42,910 bases of DNA from a virus: IMG/VR virus record IMGVR_UViG_3300010430_000135, positions 1 through 42,910 of that record; one strand, written 5' to 3'. The notes under the pieces were generated by a model. That model was not told the origin of the DNA, did no database searches, and was given only the letters and a program-made list of their open reading frames with translations. The translations under genes were made by a program, and so were the position numbers. Below are positions 1 through 5,384 of this stretch, piece after piece (positions within the stretch are counted from its first letter, which is position 1; every line of letters starts with the position of its first letter).

Positions 1-175
1 CGTCGCCAGAGCCCCAGCCATCGCCATAGCCATCGCCATAGCCAGCGCCATCGCCATAGCCATAGCCAGCGCCATAGCCAGCGCCAAAGCCATCGCCATA
101 GCCAGCGCCATCGCCATAGCCAGCGCCAAAGCCATCGCCAGAGCCATCAAAGATGTTTTGTTTTTCTGTAGTCAT
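1..175 (-). CDS. Gly-X dipeptide repeat protein (partial, runs off left edge)
   Basis: The start codon is at 173-175 on the minus strand, with an AGAGGT ribosome site just upstream. The protein begins MTTEKQNIFDGSG and then alternates glycine with D, F, A, Y, W or S to the window edge, so every second codon is GGC. The first 13 residues equal those of the gene at 637-858, so the two are paralogues flanking a DUF6948-like gene. No enzyme motif is visible. Strict codon alternation and a normal start and ribosome site suggest a real low-complexity protein. The function is unknown and the C-terminus is not in the window. Confidence 0.65.
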   Translation of the reverse strand, partial: MTTEKQNIFDGSGDGFGAGYGDGAGYGDGFGAGYGAGYGYGDGAGYGDGYGDGWGSGD

Positions 176-212
176 AATATACCTCTAGTTTCCCACCCCA
201 TCACCCATTAAA

Positions 213-593
213 CTATTTGGCTATATAAACGTCGGCTTTTTCAATAGACTGGCGTGCAGTACCAGAGCATAAAATAATCTCGATCGGCTCAAGCTCTTTT
301 AAAGGCACCTCACAGCATATTCTACTACCTGTAGGATTTATACCAAACACGGCTATTTCAGAGAGCGATATACCATTGTTAGCAGTCTGCCACCTCCAAA
401 GATTACGCGAATTCTCAAGAACGACCTTGTTACCGACACGTCTTTTTATAGTGCCTGCATGCACTCCAGCGGAATACGTACGAATAACGCAGTACTTACC
501 GATAAACTCATCCTCGGTGTCTACGGTATTTGTTTCAGCTGGTGTATCCAAGTTTAGCACTTTGATCAATTCTAGTAGTTTTGTAATTTCCAT
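213..593 (-). CDS. DUF6948-like phage protein
   Basis: 126 residues. The segment YCVIRTYSAGVHAG (about 34-47), then a KVVLENSRNLWRW stretch and a C-terminal PIEIILCS...SIEKA tail, is the pattern I know from small phage proteins labelled DUF6948; no function is established for them. It looks like a compact beta-rich domain with a short N-terminal helix. It lies between two Gly-X repeat genes in the leftward operon. A diverged relative is at 12413-12763, also bordered by low-complexity ORFs. The start has an AGGA site at suitable spacing. The family call is from memory of the motif, not a search. Confidence 0.75.
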   Translation of the reverse strand: MEITKLLELIKVLNLDTPAETNTVDTEDEFIGKYCVIRTYSAGVHAGTIKRRVGNKVVLENSRNLWRWQTANNGISLSEIAVFGINPTGSRICCEVPLKELEPIEIILCSGTARQSIEKADVYIAK

Positions 594-636
594 AATAGTA
601 TCCTATAGTTAAGTTAAAAAAGTTAGTTCCGTACAT

Positions 637-858
637 CTATTCATCGCCAGAGCCAGAGCCCCAGCCATCGCCATCGCCATCGCCGGAGCCATCACCCCAT
701 CCGGAGCCCTCGCCCTCGCCCTCGCCATTGCCATTGCCAAAGCCCCAGCCGGAGCGCGTGCCAAAGCCCCAGCCATCGCCATAGCGAGAGCCAGAGCCAT
801 AGCCAGAGCCATCGCCATATCCAGAGCCGTCAAAGATGTTTTGTTTTTCTGTAGTCAT
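637..858 (-). CDS. Gly-X dipeptide repeat protein
   Basis: 73 residues beginning MTTEKQNIFDGSG, then a long Gly-X array (X mainly Y, D, S, W, F, E, N) ending SGSGDE. GGN codons recur every six bases, giving a hexanucleotide-periodic tract at about 645-830. It is a paralogue of the gene at 1-175; the two share the N-terminus but differ in the order of X residues, as expected from expansion and contraction of in-frame repeats. The ribosome site is GGAGG (read on minus from about 865). The minus-strand reading frame at 609-833 is a shadow of the same repeat. No function can be assigned. Confidence 0.65.
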   Translation of the reverse strand: MTTEKQNIFDGSGYGDGSGYGSGSRYGDGWGFGTRSGWGFGNGNGEGEGEGSGWGDGSGDGDGDGWGSGSGDE

Positions 859-926
859 AATTCCTCCATGAACTGTTTCATATTTTGCAACGGTTGTTAT
901 TCAGTTGAACCGGTCACAAAGTGTGA

Positions 927-1769
927 TTACTTGTTTTCATCACTTGCGGCATCCGTCAGTAGATTCTTTCTTTCAGAGAACGCTTTGATAATAGAATCAT
1001 ATTGATCTGTGTGGTGCATCTGTACGACATCAATATAGATTTTCTCCTTGTTCCAGAGCTCCCCTAGCTTGGCAAGGTTGCTAACCTTCTCCAAAGAATC
1101 ACATATTTGACCAGAGAATATTATTGCCTCACTCTCCGTTTCCACGAGCCTTACTTTCGTAGCTGAAGAAACAGCAATAATCTCGTTGAATCTATCTTCG
1201 TTGTAAGATTTGATTTTGTTAGCTTCTGCCCAATTGCTCTTAAACAAAGTCGTAAGCTCTTCCAACGTCTTAGCTGCATTCAATACCTTGCATATCTTAT
1301 CAGCCATATCAAATAGCTCTTCGTCGGTAGGGGGTAGTTCCTCTACAACATTGGATTGATCTTTATCATACAGCGCCAATCCAAAGCGATCACCGAACGA
1401 CTTTAATGCACGCTTCATTGCATCTGTCTCTGCTTCCTTACCCGCTCCTTCATAGGCATCGAAGAGATCACGAGCAATACCAGAACCATAGCCTATGCCG
1501 TCACGGTATATTCCAAAAGCAGAAATACGGACCTTAGCCTCGTATCCTACTTTGTAGTTACCCTTCTGGTTCTTAGTCTCAGATATCTTCTGGCAGTAAA
1601 TAGTGTCACAAGACCATCCACCAAATCCAAAGACGGTGTTAGCCTCACGGATAGCATGGTGCCCCTCAATGTAGGATAGCTTCATCCCACGACCACCTTC
1701 ACGTGTCTTGACGTTCTCACGTACTAGTGGCTGCTCTAAGAGCTTTTGTTGTTCTTCTGTAATAGTCAT
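927..1769 (-). CDS. Rad52/Rad22-family single-strand annealing protein
   Basis: 280 residues from the ATG at 1767-1769, which follows a clean AGGAGG site; an upstream ATG at 1814 would add 15 residues without a comparable site and is rejected. Residues about 30-136 carry the Rad52 core: LSYIEGHHAIREANTVFGF, then GWSCD, then YEGAGKEAETDAMKRALKSF (about 106-125) and GDRFGLALYD. Family members anneal complementary single strands during phage recombination and replication, usually with an exonuclease; none is seen here. The C-terminal half (about 140-280) is diverged and may contact SSB or replication proteins. It lies in the leftward early operon. Confidence 0.9.
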   Translation of the reverse strand: MTITEEQQKLLEQPLVRENVKTREGGRGMKLSYIEGHHAIREANTVFGFGGWSCDTIYCQKISETKNQKGNYKVGYEAKVRISAFGIYRDGIGYGSGIARDLFDAYEGAGKEAETDAMKRALKSFGDRFGLALYDKDQSNVVEELPPTDEELFDMADKICKVLNAAKTLEELTTLFKSNWAEANKIKSYNEDRFNEIIAVSSATKVRLVETESEAIIFSGQICDSLEKVSNLAKLGELWNKEKIYIDVVQMHHTDQYDSIIKAFSERKNLLTDAASDENK

Positions 1770-1788
1770 AATTCCTCCTATAATTCTA

Positions 1789-1905
1789 TTAATTATCATT
1801 ATCAAAAATGTCAAAGATATTCATCGGATCAATGCCTAATAGTAGCAATACAATAGCTATAAAAATCACTCCAACCACTAAGGCAACAATTGTCATTGTA
1901 CTCAC
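1789..1905 (-). CDS. small one-helix membrane protein (GTG start)
   Basis: 38 residues. The GTG at 1903-1905 follows the phage consensus ribosome site ATAGGAGGTTGTT, so GTG is preferred over the in-frame ATG three codons later. Residues about 5-24 (TIVALVVGVIFIAIVLLLLG) form one hydrophobic helix, followed by a short acidic tail rich in D and N. It lies between a 53-residue gene and the rad52-like gene in the leftward operon. Similar single-helix miniproteins are frequent elsewhere in this phage (10976, 14238, 15992, 16766, 19047). Function unknown. Confidence 0.6.
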   Translation of the reverse strand: MSTMTIVALVVGVIFIAIVLLLLGIDPMNIFDIFDNDN

Positions 1906-1914
1906 AACAACCTC

Positions 1915-2076
1915 CTATTTAACTTTTTCGAAAATAGGGGTAATTTCTAGTTTTGGAACATCTTTTTCATATTCCCAGTTCGCTTTTAACCATTCAATGT
2001 ACTTCTCCCACGTTCCTTCAAATACAAGATCACCGTCAGTATTTGAAACACGGATACTAGTTATTTCTAAAGTCAT
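1915..2076 (-). CDS. small hypothetical protein
   Basis: 53 residues, MTLEITSIRV...ITPIFEKVK, from an ATG at 2074-2076 with AGGAG seven bases upstream. It reads as a small soluble protein with an EGTWEKYIEWLKANWEYEKD central helix rich in W, E and K. The stop lies inside the ribosome site of the next gene (1905), which suggests translational coupling. I recognise no family. Confidence 0.65.
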   Translation of the reverse strand: MTLEITSIRVSNTDGDLVFEGTWEKYIEWLKANWEYEKDVPKLEITPIFEKVK

Positions 2077-2084
2077 AATTACTC

Positions 2085-2405
2085 CTATAATTTTATTGTA
2101 TTTGAAAATGTATTTTTATGACGCACTATCTTTTTTGTGAATAAAGATACAATGTACAATCCCAAAGATTCAAAAACTGATAGATATTTTGCATTAAATA
2201 ATAAAATATAATAGTGCTCTTTAGTGATGTGCAGATGCTGAATCTGTCCAGAATATACAACATTCTGATGGGTGAATACATGGACCCTGCTATCCTCTTT
2301 TAAATTATCAGGGTTAAATCCCTCGCTATGTTTTAAGTCTTCTGTCCCACCCAAAATAAACCGAATATCTTTGAATTCTATTTTACTGGAGTGAAAATAC
2401 CACAT
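2085..2405 (-). CDS. hypothetical protein, first gene of the leftward operon
   Basis: 106 residues from an ATG preceded by AAATAGGAGGTTTTT. The sequence has a basic C-terminal part (FTKKIVRHKNTF) after a hydrophobic stretch YLSVFESLGLYIVSLF (about 74-89) that could be an amphipathic or membrane-touching helix. It is the first gene after the operator-containing minus promoter at 2434-2462, so it is expected to be made early and in quantity. No known family is recognised. An unrelated plus-strand ORF at 1808-2140 overlaps this gene and its two neighbours and lacks a ribosome site. Confidence 0.65.
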   Translation of the reverse strand: MWYFHSSKIEFKDIRFILGGTEDLKHSEGFNPDNLKEDSRVHVFTHQNVVYSGQIQHLHITKEHYYILLFNAKYLSVFESLGLYIVSLFTKKIVRHKNTFSNTIKL

Positions 2406-2433
2406 AAAAACCTCCTATTTGCGTTAGGTCTCC

Positions 2434-2462
2434 ACACTACCATTAGTGTTTACAGGTGTCAA
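2434..2462 (-). promoter_or_regulatory. leftward early promoter with CACTAATG operator in the spacer
   Basis: Read on minus: TTGACA (2457-2462), a 17-bp spacer that contains TGTAAACACTAATG, then TAGTGT (2434-2439). The leader after it is TAACGCAAATAGGAGG, as in the plus promoters at 5328 and 11680. The spacer motif recurs in front of other early units, so it is probably the site of a phage regulator. Confidence 0.75.
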
Positions 2463-2471
2463 CAGTTTTTA

Positions 2472-2500
2472 TTGACTTATGTTCAAAAACAGCATATACT
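2472..2500 (+). promoter_or_regulatory. rightward promoter for the replication genes
   Basis: TTGACT (2472-2477), a 17-bp spacer and TATACT (2495-2500), with transcription expected near 2507 and the ribosome site AGGAGG at 2517-2522. It is divergent from, and starts only ten bases from, the leftward promoter at 2434-2462. A protein bound at one could therefore affect both. Unlike the leftward promoter it has no CACTAATG motif. Confidence 0.7.
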
Positions 2501-2526
2501 ATAGCCTCAACTTAACAGGAGGCATC

Positions 2527-2679
2527 ATGGCAACAACGAATAAGAATCTTAGTTTCCCACCAGAATTACTAGAGTATTACCGTGAGAAAGCTGAGGAAGA
2601 TAATCGTAGTTTTAGCGGTTATATTGTACATGTTCTGACCAAAATTATGAAGGAGGATTCAAAGAATGGAACAAAGTAA
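2527..2679 (+). CDS. ribbon-helix-helix (Arc/MetJ-type) DNA-binding protein
   Basis: 50 residues, starting at the ATG after AACAGGAGGCATC; the longer reading from 2479 begins inside the promoter and is rejected. The pattern NLSFPPELLEYYREKAEED followed by RSFSGYIVHVLTKIM is the strand-helix-helix of the Arc/MetJ/CopG fold: short beta strand (about 7-10), helix A (11-23), turn with S/T, helix B (27-40). Such proteins dimerise and bind short repeated operators through the paired strands. It is first in the replication operon and next to a divergent operator, so it is a candidate for the regulator of the CACTAATG sites (inference). Confidence 0.7.
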   Translation: MATTNKNLSFPPELLEYYREKAEEDNRSFSGYIVHVLTKIMKEDSKNGTK

Positions 2680-3556
2680 TGAAGGGTATATTCAGGTAAC
2701 AAGATACCAATTGTTTCATGATGTACTTGCCGAGAAGAAATTCTCTAAGACAAAAGCATGGCTTTGGCTGCAACAGAGAGCTGCGTATGGATATATGACA
2801 GTCAACCGTAAGGGACATGAAATTCAGTTAGAAAAAGGTGAATTATGCGAGTCATCTCGCTTCTTAGCAGAGCAGTGGGGATGGTCAAAGAGTGCAGTTT
2901 TGAGGTTCATTTCAGAGCTAAAAAAGGCTGAATTTCTTGGACCAGGTTCATGGACCGGTCCAAAAAGTGGTCCAGAAACCGGACCAGAAACCGGACCAGC
3001 CTCCCAGGTTTACGTTATGCAGATCAACAACTTAACCGGACCAGAAACCGGACCAGAAACCGGACCAGAAACCGGACCAGAAACCGGTCCAAAACAGGAA
3101 GAGTGGACCGGTGTTTTGGACCAAAAGATAATAAACTCTACTACTCTTACTTCTAATAATATTACTAATACGCGGGTGCGCGAGGACGACCTTTTGGAAG
3201 GTCTCAACAAAGTGCAGGTTTCAGACTTGGATGAATTCAAGATGCAGATGGAAATGGCATGTGATCCCATTCAAGTAAACCTAGATACTTCGCTAATAGC
3301 ATTTCAAACATATTTTCAATCAAAAGGAGGAAAAGACAAACACGGTCATCCTATTCGTGATTGGGTCGCACGATTCAAGTTATGGGTGATGGATGAAAAC
3401 AAACGGTACAAAATGAACAAACCAATAGGAGGTTACGAGAATGACAACGGAACTAACAACACAGGACCAAAACTTAGCCAACACTCTGCAGCCATTGCAC
3501 GAGCAACAGAAGATTACATCATGGATCTCCGAGCTGGTGGACAATTCAGAGATTGA
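2666..3556 (+). CDS. lambda O-like replication initiator with GPET repeats
   Basis: 296 residues, with its ribosome site AAGGAGG inside the end of the upstream gene. Residues about 50-95 form a winged helix-turn-helix (ESSRFLAEQWGWSKSAVLRF followed by ISELKKAEFL) as in phage initiators that bind origin iterons. Residues about 92-150 are a low-complexity GPET linker encoded by 12-bp DNA repeats that look like the origin itself. The C-terminal part has DWVARFKLWV, the W-rich helix common in O/DnaD-like replication proteins and probably used to recruit helicase or its loader. The stop overlaps the next gene by 116 bases. The role in origin binding is by analogy with lambda O, not tested. Confidence 0.75.
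   Translation: MEQSNEGYIQVTRYQLFHDVLAEKKFSKTKAWLWLQQRAAYGYMTVNRKGHEIQLEKGELCESSRFLAEQWGWSKSAVLRFISELKKAEFLGPGSWTGPKSGPETGPETGPASQVYVMQINNLTGPETGPETGPETGPETGPKQEEWTGVLDQKIINSTTLTSNNITNTRVREDDLLEGLNKVQVSDLDEFKMQMEMACDPIQVNLDTSLIAFQTYFQSKGGKDKHGHPIRDWVARFKLWVMDENKRYKMNKPIGGYENDNGTNNTGPKLSQHSAAIARATEDYIMDLRAGGQFRD
2939..3171 (+). repeat. predicted replication origin: GGACCAGAAACC iterons plus AT-rich tract inside the initiator gene
   Basis: Four perfect adjacent 12-bp copies of GGACCAGAAACC lie at 3038-3085. Two more copies (the first with one T change) lie at 2969-2992, and part copies follow at 2993-2999 and 3086-3094. A perfect palindrome TGGACCGGTCCA is at 2951-2962, and further GGACC sites are at about 2939, 3105 and 3118. 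About 30 bases after the iterons the sequence turns strongly AT-rich (3121-3171). Iterons followed by an AT-rich unwinding region within the initiator gene is the lambda ori layout. Confidence 0.65.
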
Positions 3557-4010
3557 TTGGGATAATGTTGCAACCGACCATGGAGGGTATTTGTTGTTTG
3601 GGAGTAAACGCTATAAGCGCATACCAACATTGGTTCCAAAAGACCTCGCAGAAGTGAGAGACGTTCTTGGCAACGTACAAAAGCAATTATTCCCTGCTAG
3701 AACACGTGATGTAGAAATAGGGATGATTGGAGTGAAAATACGTGAACTACACTCTTGCCTGCCATCACCAGGACATCTCAACAAGGACGATGTGGAAGTC
3801 AGATCACGCAAATTACTCAAACTGCTTGGTGAATATCCAATCGATATCGTAATCAGTGCCATCGATGATTGCACAGAGACCTGCAAATACTTCCCGGTAC
3901 CAAAAATCCTAGTGGATGCATGCGAGAAATTATTTGCCAAAAGGAAGCATCTTGCTGGAAGGTTACAGAAGTTGGTCGAAGTTAGTGAAGAAATGGCGAT
4001 TGCTGGATAG
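3441..4010 (+). CDS. hypothetical replication-operon protein (possible helicase-loader analogue)
   Basis: 189 residues. The ATG follows CAATAGGAGGTTACGAGA and lies 116 bases inside the 3-prime end of the initiator gene in another frame, which implies tight co-translation. The C-terminal half has LLGEYPIDIVISAIDDCTE followed by KYFPVPKILVDACE, resembling the yP..vv..ai....fP.p.ei..a pattern I associate with phage P-type or loader proteins next to O-like initiators. No Walker A motif is present, so it is not a DnaC-type ATPase. Position after the initiator supports a loader role, but this is inference. Confidence 0.5.
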   Translation: MTTELTTQDQNLANTLQPLHEQQKITSWISELVDNSEIDWDNVATDHGGYLLFGSKRYKRIPTLVPKDLAEVRDVLGNVQKQLFPARTRDVEIGMIGVKIRELHSCLPSPGHLNKDDVEVRSRKLLKLLGEYPIDIVISAIDDCTETCKYFPVPKILVDACEKLFAKRKHLAGRLQKLVEVSEEMAIAG

Positions 4011-4104
4011 GAGATGGTGGTTTAAAGACGATTTGAGAGAAAAACGTCTCTACCTACCTGAAGGGTGTTAAAAGTGTTTAAAATGGATTTATGGAGAAGA
4101 TAAA

Positions 4105-4908
4105 ATGATAATTGAAGAGAATATACAAACTGGTGAAGTGCGTGATGAAGAGGGTAATGTTATTACGCCTGAGGATATAAAGAAGTTTCAGGAGCAGAAG
4201 AATCGAATTCTGACACGATTTCAAGATGAGTTGAGAGATCAATTCTGGAGAGAGTCGGGTTACGATAAAACACCAGACTCATGGCCCAAAGGATTTATGG
4301 TTAAGAAGCCTTCTAGTATTCATCTAGGAACGGAGAAAGTAATCGATGCATTAGAACGCACAAAAGGAAGAATGGCTGGAGGTTATATCAATGATGATAT
4401 ATTACATATTCATCGGGTTGACTTAGACGATGAAGGTATTGAAGCAATATGTAACGTACTGGCTAAAAATGATTATTTTGAGGAGGTTCATTTAGTAATG
4501 TGCGATATAGGGGTACAAGGTGCAGTACATATTGCAAACATGCTTAAGCTGAATAAAAAAATAAAAATCCTCGGATTAGGCGGTAATCCACTTGGTGATG
4601 AAGGATCAGAAATTATATTAAAGGCGTTATGTGACAATGAAACGCTTGAAGGATTAGATCTTGGTACACTGGATTATCATGAACGGAATATTGCAAAAGA
4701 CAGTAATCTTTTAGATGTGATGCTACATAATAAAACGGTTCAAACGATTTATCTTAGTGGGTACGATATAGACGGAGAATTTAAATTACAGTGGGATCGT
4801 AGTTTTCAAGAAATTGATCAATTGTATTATAATGTTTGGAGAGACTATGTTGACTTAAATGTTGAGGGGAGTTTGTGGATTCAAAGATTGCAAAAGGAAA
4901 CAAATTAG
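4105..4908 (+). CDS. leucine-rich-repeat protein (ribonuclease-inhibitor type)
   Basis: 267 residues after a GGAGA site. Residues about 1-95 are charged and predicted soluble; from about 100 to 225 come repeats of the form LxxLxLxxxxLGDEGxxxLxxALxxN, for example HRVDLDDEGIEAICNVLAKN and then ILGLGGNPLGDEGSEII (about 155-171). Long repeats of this type build a curved solenoid that binds other proteins; they are common in eukaryotic NLR and ribonuclease-inhibitor proteins and in bacteria living with protists, and unusual in phages. There is no signal peptide. Two larger relatives are at 7371 and 8353, on the far side of rtcB and the endonuclease gene. The partner is unknown. Confidence 0.75.
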   Translation: MIIEENIQTGEVRDEEGNVITPEDIKKFQEQKNRILTRFQDELRDQFWRESGYDKTPDSWPKGFMVKKPSSIHLGTEKVIDALERTKGRMAGGYINDDILHIHRVDLDDEGIEAICNVLAKNDYFEEVHLVMCDIGVQGAVHIANMLKLNKKIKILGLGGNPLGDEGSEIILKALCDNETLEGLDLGTLDYHERNIAKDSNLLDVMLHNKTVQTIYLSGYDIDGEFKLQWDRSFQEIDQLYYNVWRDYVDLNVEGSLWIQRLQKETN

Positions 4909-4920
4909 GTTATAATGTTT

Positions 4921-4987
4921 AGGCGGCTTGTGTCATTCTCCCTTTGACGATCCCACAGATTTCCTACTCCCCTGGAGCAAGCCGCTT
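4921..4987 (+). other. long-range hairpin after the first LRR gene
   Basis: GCGGCTTG at 4923-4930 pairs perfectly with CAAGCCGC at 4978-4985, extendable by two more pairs. The loop is 47 bases and no T-run follows, so it is not a standard terminator. It may protect the end of the LRR mRNA or be part of a small RNA. The minor ORF 4944-5198 across this region lacks a ribosome site and is not credible. Confidence 0.35.
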
Positions 4988-4992
4988 ATGCT

Positions 4993-5098
4993 TTGACAGC
5001 GTTTACGTTTTATTAATGTCTAGGGTGCATTGTAGATTTTGCGTATCCTTCTATTTGCACCCCGGGTGTGTCATCTCACAGTGGCACACCCTTTTTTT
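4993..5098 (+). ncRNA. possible short plus-strand transcript ending in a terminator
   Basis: A TTGACA at 4993-4998 is followed 15 bp later by TAATGT (5014-5019), a short but usable spacing. The following 75 bases contain GGGTGCA (5023-5029) pairing with TGCACCC (5056-5062), and then a terminator hairpin. No ORF with a ribosome site lies inside. It may equally be only the 3-prime untranslated region of the LRR transcript. Confidence 0.3.
5064..5098 (+). terminator. rho-independent terminator, plus strand
   Basis: GGGTGTG (5064-5070) pairs with CACACCC (5085-5091), followed by seven T residues (5092-5098). It ends transcription from the LRR gene at 4105-4908 or from a small local transcript. 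Confidence 0.75.
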
Positions 5099-5116
5099 AT
5101 GCACAACATCAGACAC

Positions 5117-5144
5117 AAAAAAAGTCCCAACTACGTGTCGGGAC
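5117..5144 (-). terminator. rho-independent terminator, minus strand
   Basis: Read on minus: GTCCC, an 11-base loop, GGGAC (5124-5144), then seven U (5117-5123). No minus-strand protein gene lies upstream between here and 5384, so it must serve a non-coding transcript. Confidence 0.65.
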
Positions 5145-5236
5145 AGTGGTGTATGTGATATAAGAGGGGGAGGAAGGTTTTACAATAGGAGGTCGTAAAG
5201 GCGGCCTCCCCCGAGTGACCTTTAACCTAAAAAGGA
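5117..5236 (-). ncRNA. predicted small RNA with an anti-Shine-Dalgarno loop
   Basis: On minus, a promoter (5243-5271) is followed within about 120 bases by a terminator (hairpin 5124-5144 and U-run 5117-5123), with no ORF between. Within the RNA, GGGGGAGG (5205-5212) pairs perfectly with CCUCCCCC (5166-5173). The enclosed 31-base loop displays CGACCUCCUAUU (5184-5195), the complement of AATAGGAGGTCG. This is the core of the phage's own ribosome sites (for example before 14886, 16766, 16900, 17608, 17979 and 18329). A trans-acting translational regulator is possible. The alternative is a relic gene junction with a plus-strand ribosome site that lost its gene. Confidence 0.45.
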
Positions 5237-5242
5237 AATCTA

Positions 5243-5271
5243 AGTATAGCATATGTCAAGAAAATTATCAA
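5243..5271 (-). promoter_or_regulatory. minus-strand promoter of the predicted small RNA
   Basis: Read on minus: TTGATA (5266-5271), a 17-bp spacer, TATACT (5243-5248). Five of six bases match at each box and the spacing is ideal. The start is expected near 5236. It has no CACTAATG motif, so it is probably not controlled with the early genes. Confidence 0.6.
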
Positions 5272-5327
5272 CTTATAAAATTCCCTGTTACTATGGATGA
5301 TATCTTTTCCAAAGACACAACTTTATG

Positions 5328-5356
5328 TTGACAGTGTTAAGCACTAATGATAATGT
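5328..5356 (+). promoter_or_regulatory. operator-containing promoter of the rtcB operon
   Basis: TTGACA (5328-5333), a 17-bp spacer containing TTAAGCACTAATG (5337-5349), TAATGT (5351-5356). It is preceded by ACAACTTTATG, also found before the promoters at 11680 and 15287, and followed by the leader TAACGCAAATAGGAGGTTGT. Expected start near 5363. Confidence 0.8.
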
Positions 5357-5384
5357 GTCTGAATAACGCAAATAGGAGGTTGTT

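Noticed and set aside
376-612. Plus-strand ORF opposite the first DUF6948-like gene
   Set aside because: It has no ribosome site, lies antisense to a gene with a recognised pattern, and its protein is of shadow composition (poly-S/V).
1-860. CRISPR-like impression of the GCCATCGCCATAGCC tracts
   Set aside because: The repeats are short, continuous and hexanucleotide-periodic with no unique spacers of constant length, and they keep an open reading frame on minus.
1808-2140. Plus-strand ORF of 110 residues over three small minus genes
   Set aside because: No ribosome site, Ser/Thr/Ile-rich shadow composition, and the minus genes each have a strong ribosome site.
2950-3156. RNRT-repeat frame and the reverse GPVS-repeat frame inside the initiator gene
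   Set aside because: They are other frames of the iteron array; the wHTH-containing frame is the functional one.
4944-5198. ORF of 84 residues after the first LRR gene
   Set aside because: No ribosome site; it crosses a long hairpin, a terminator and another hairpin; cysteine-rich nonsense composition.
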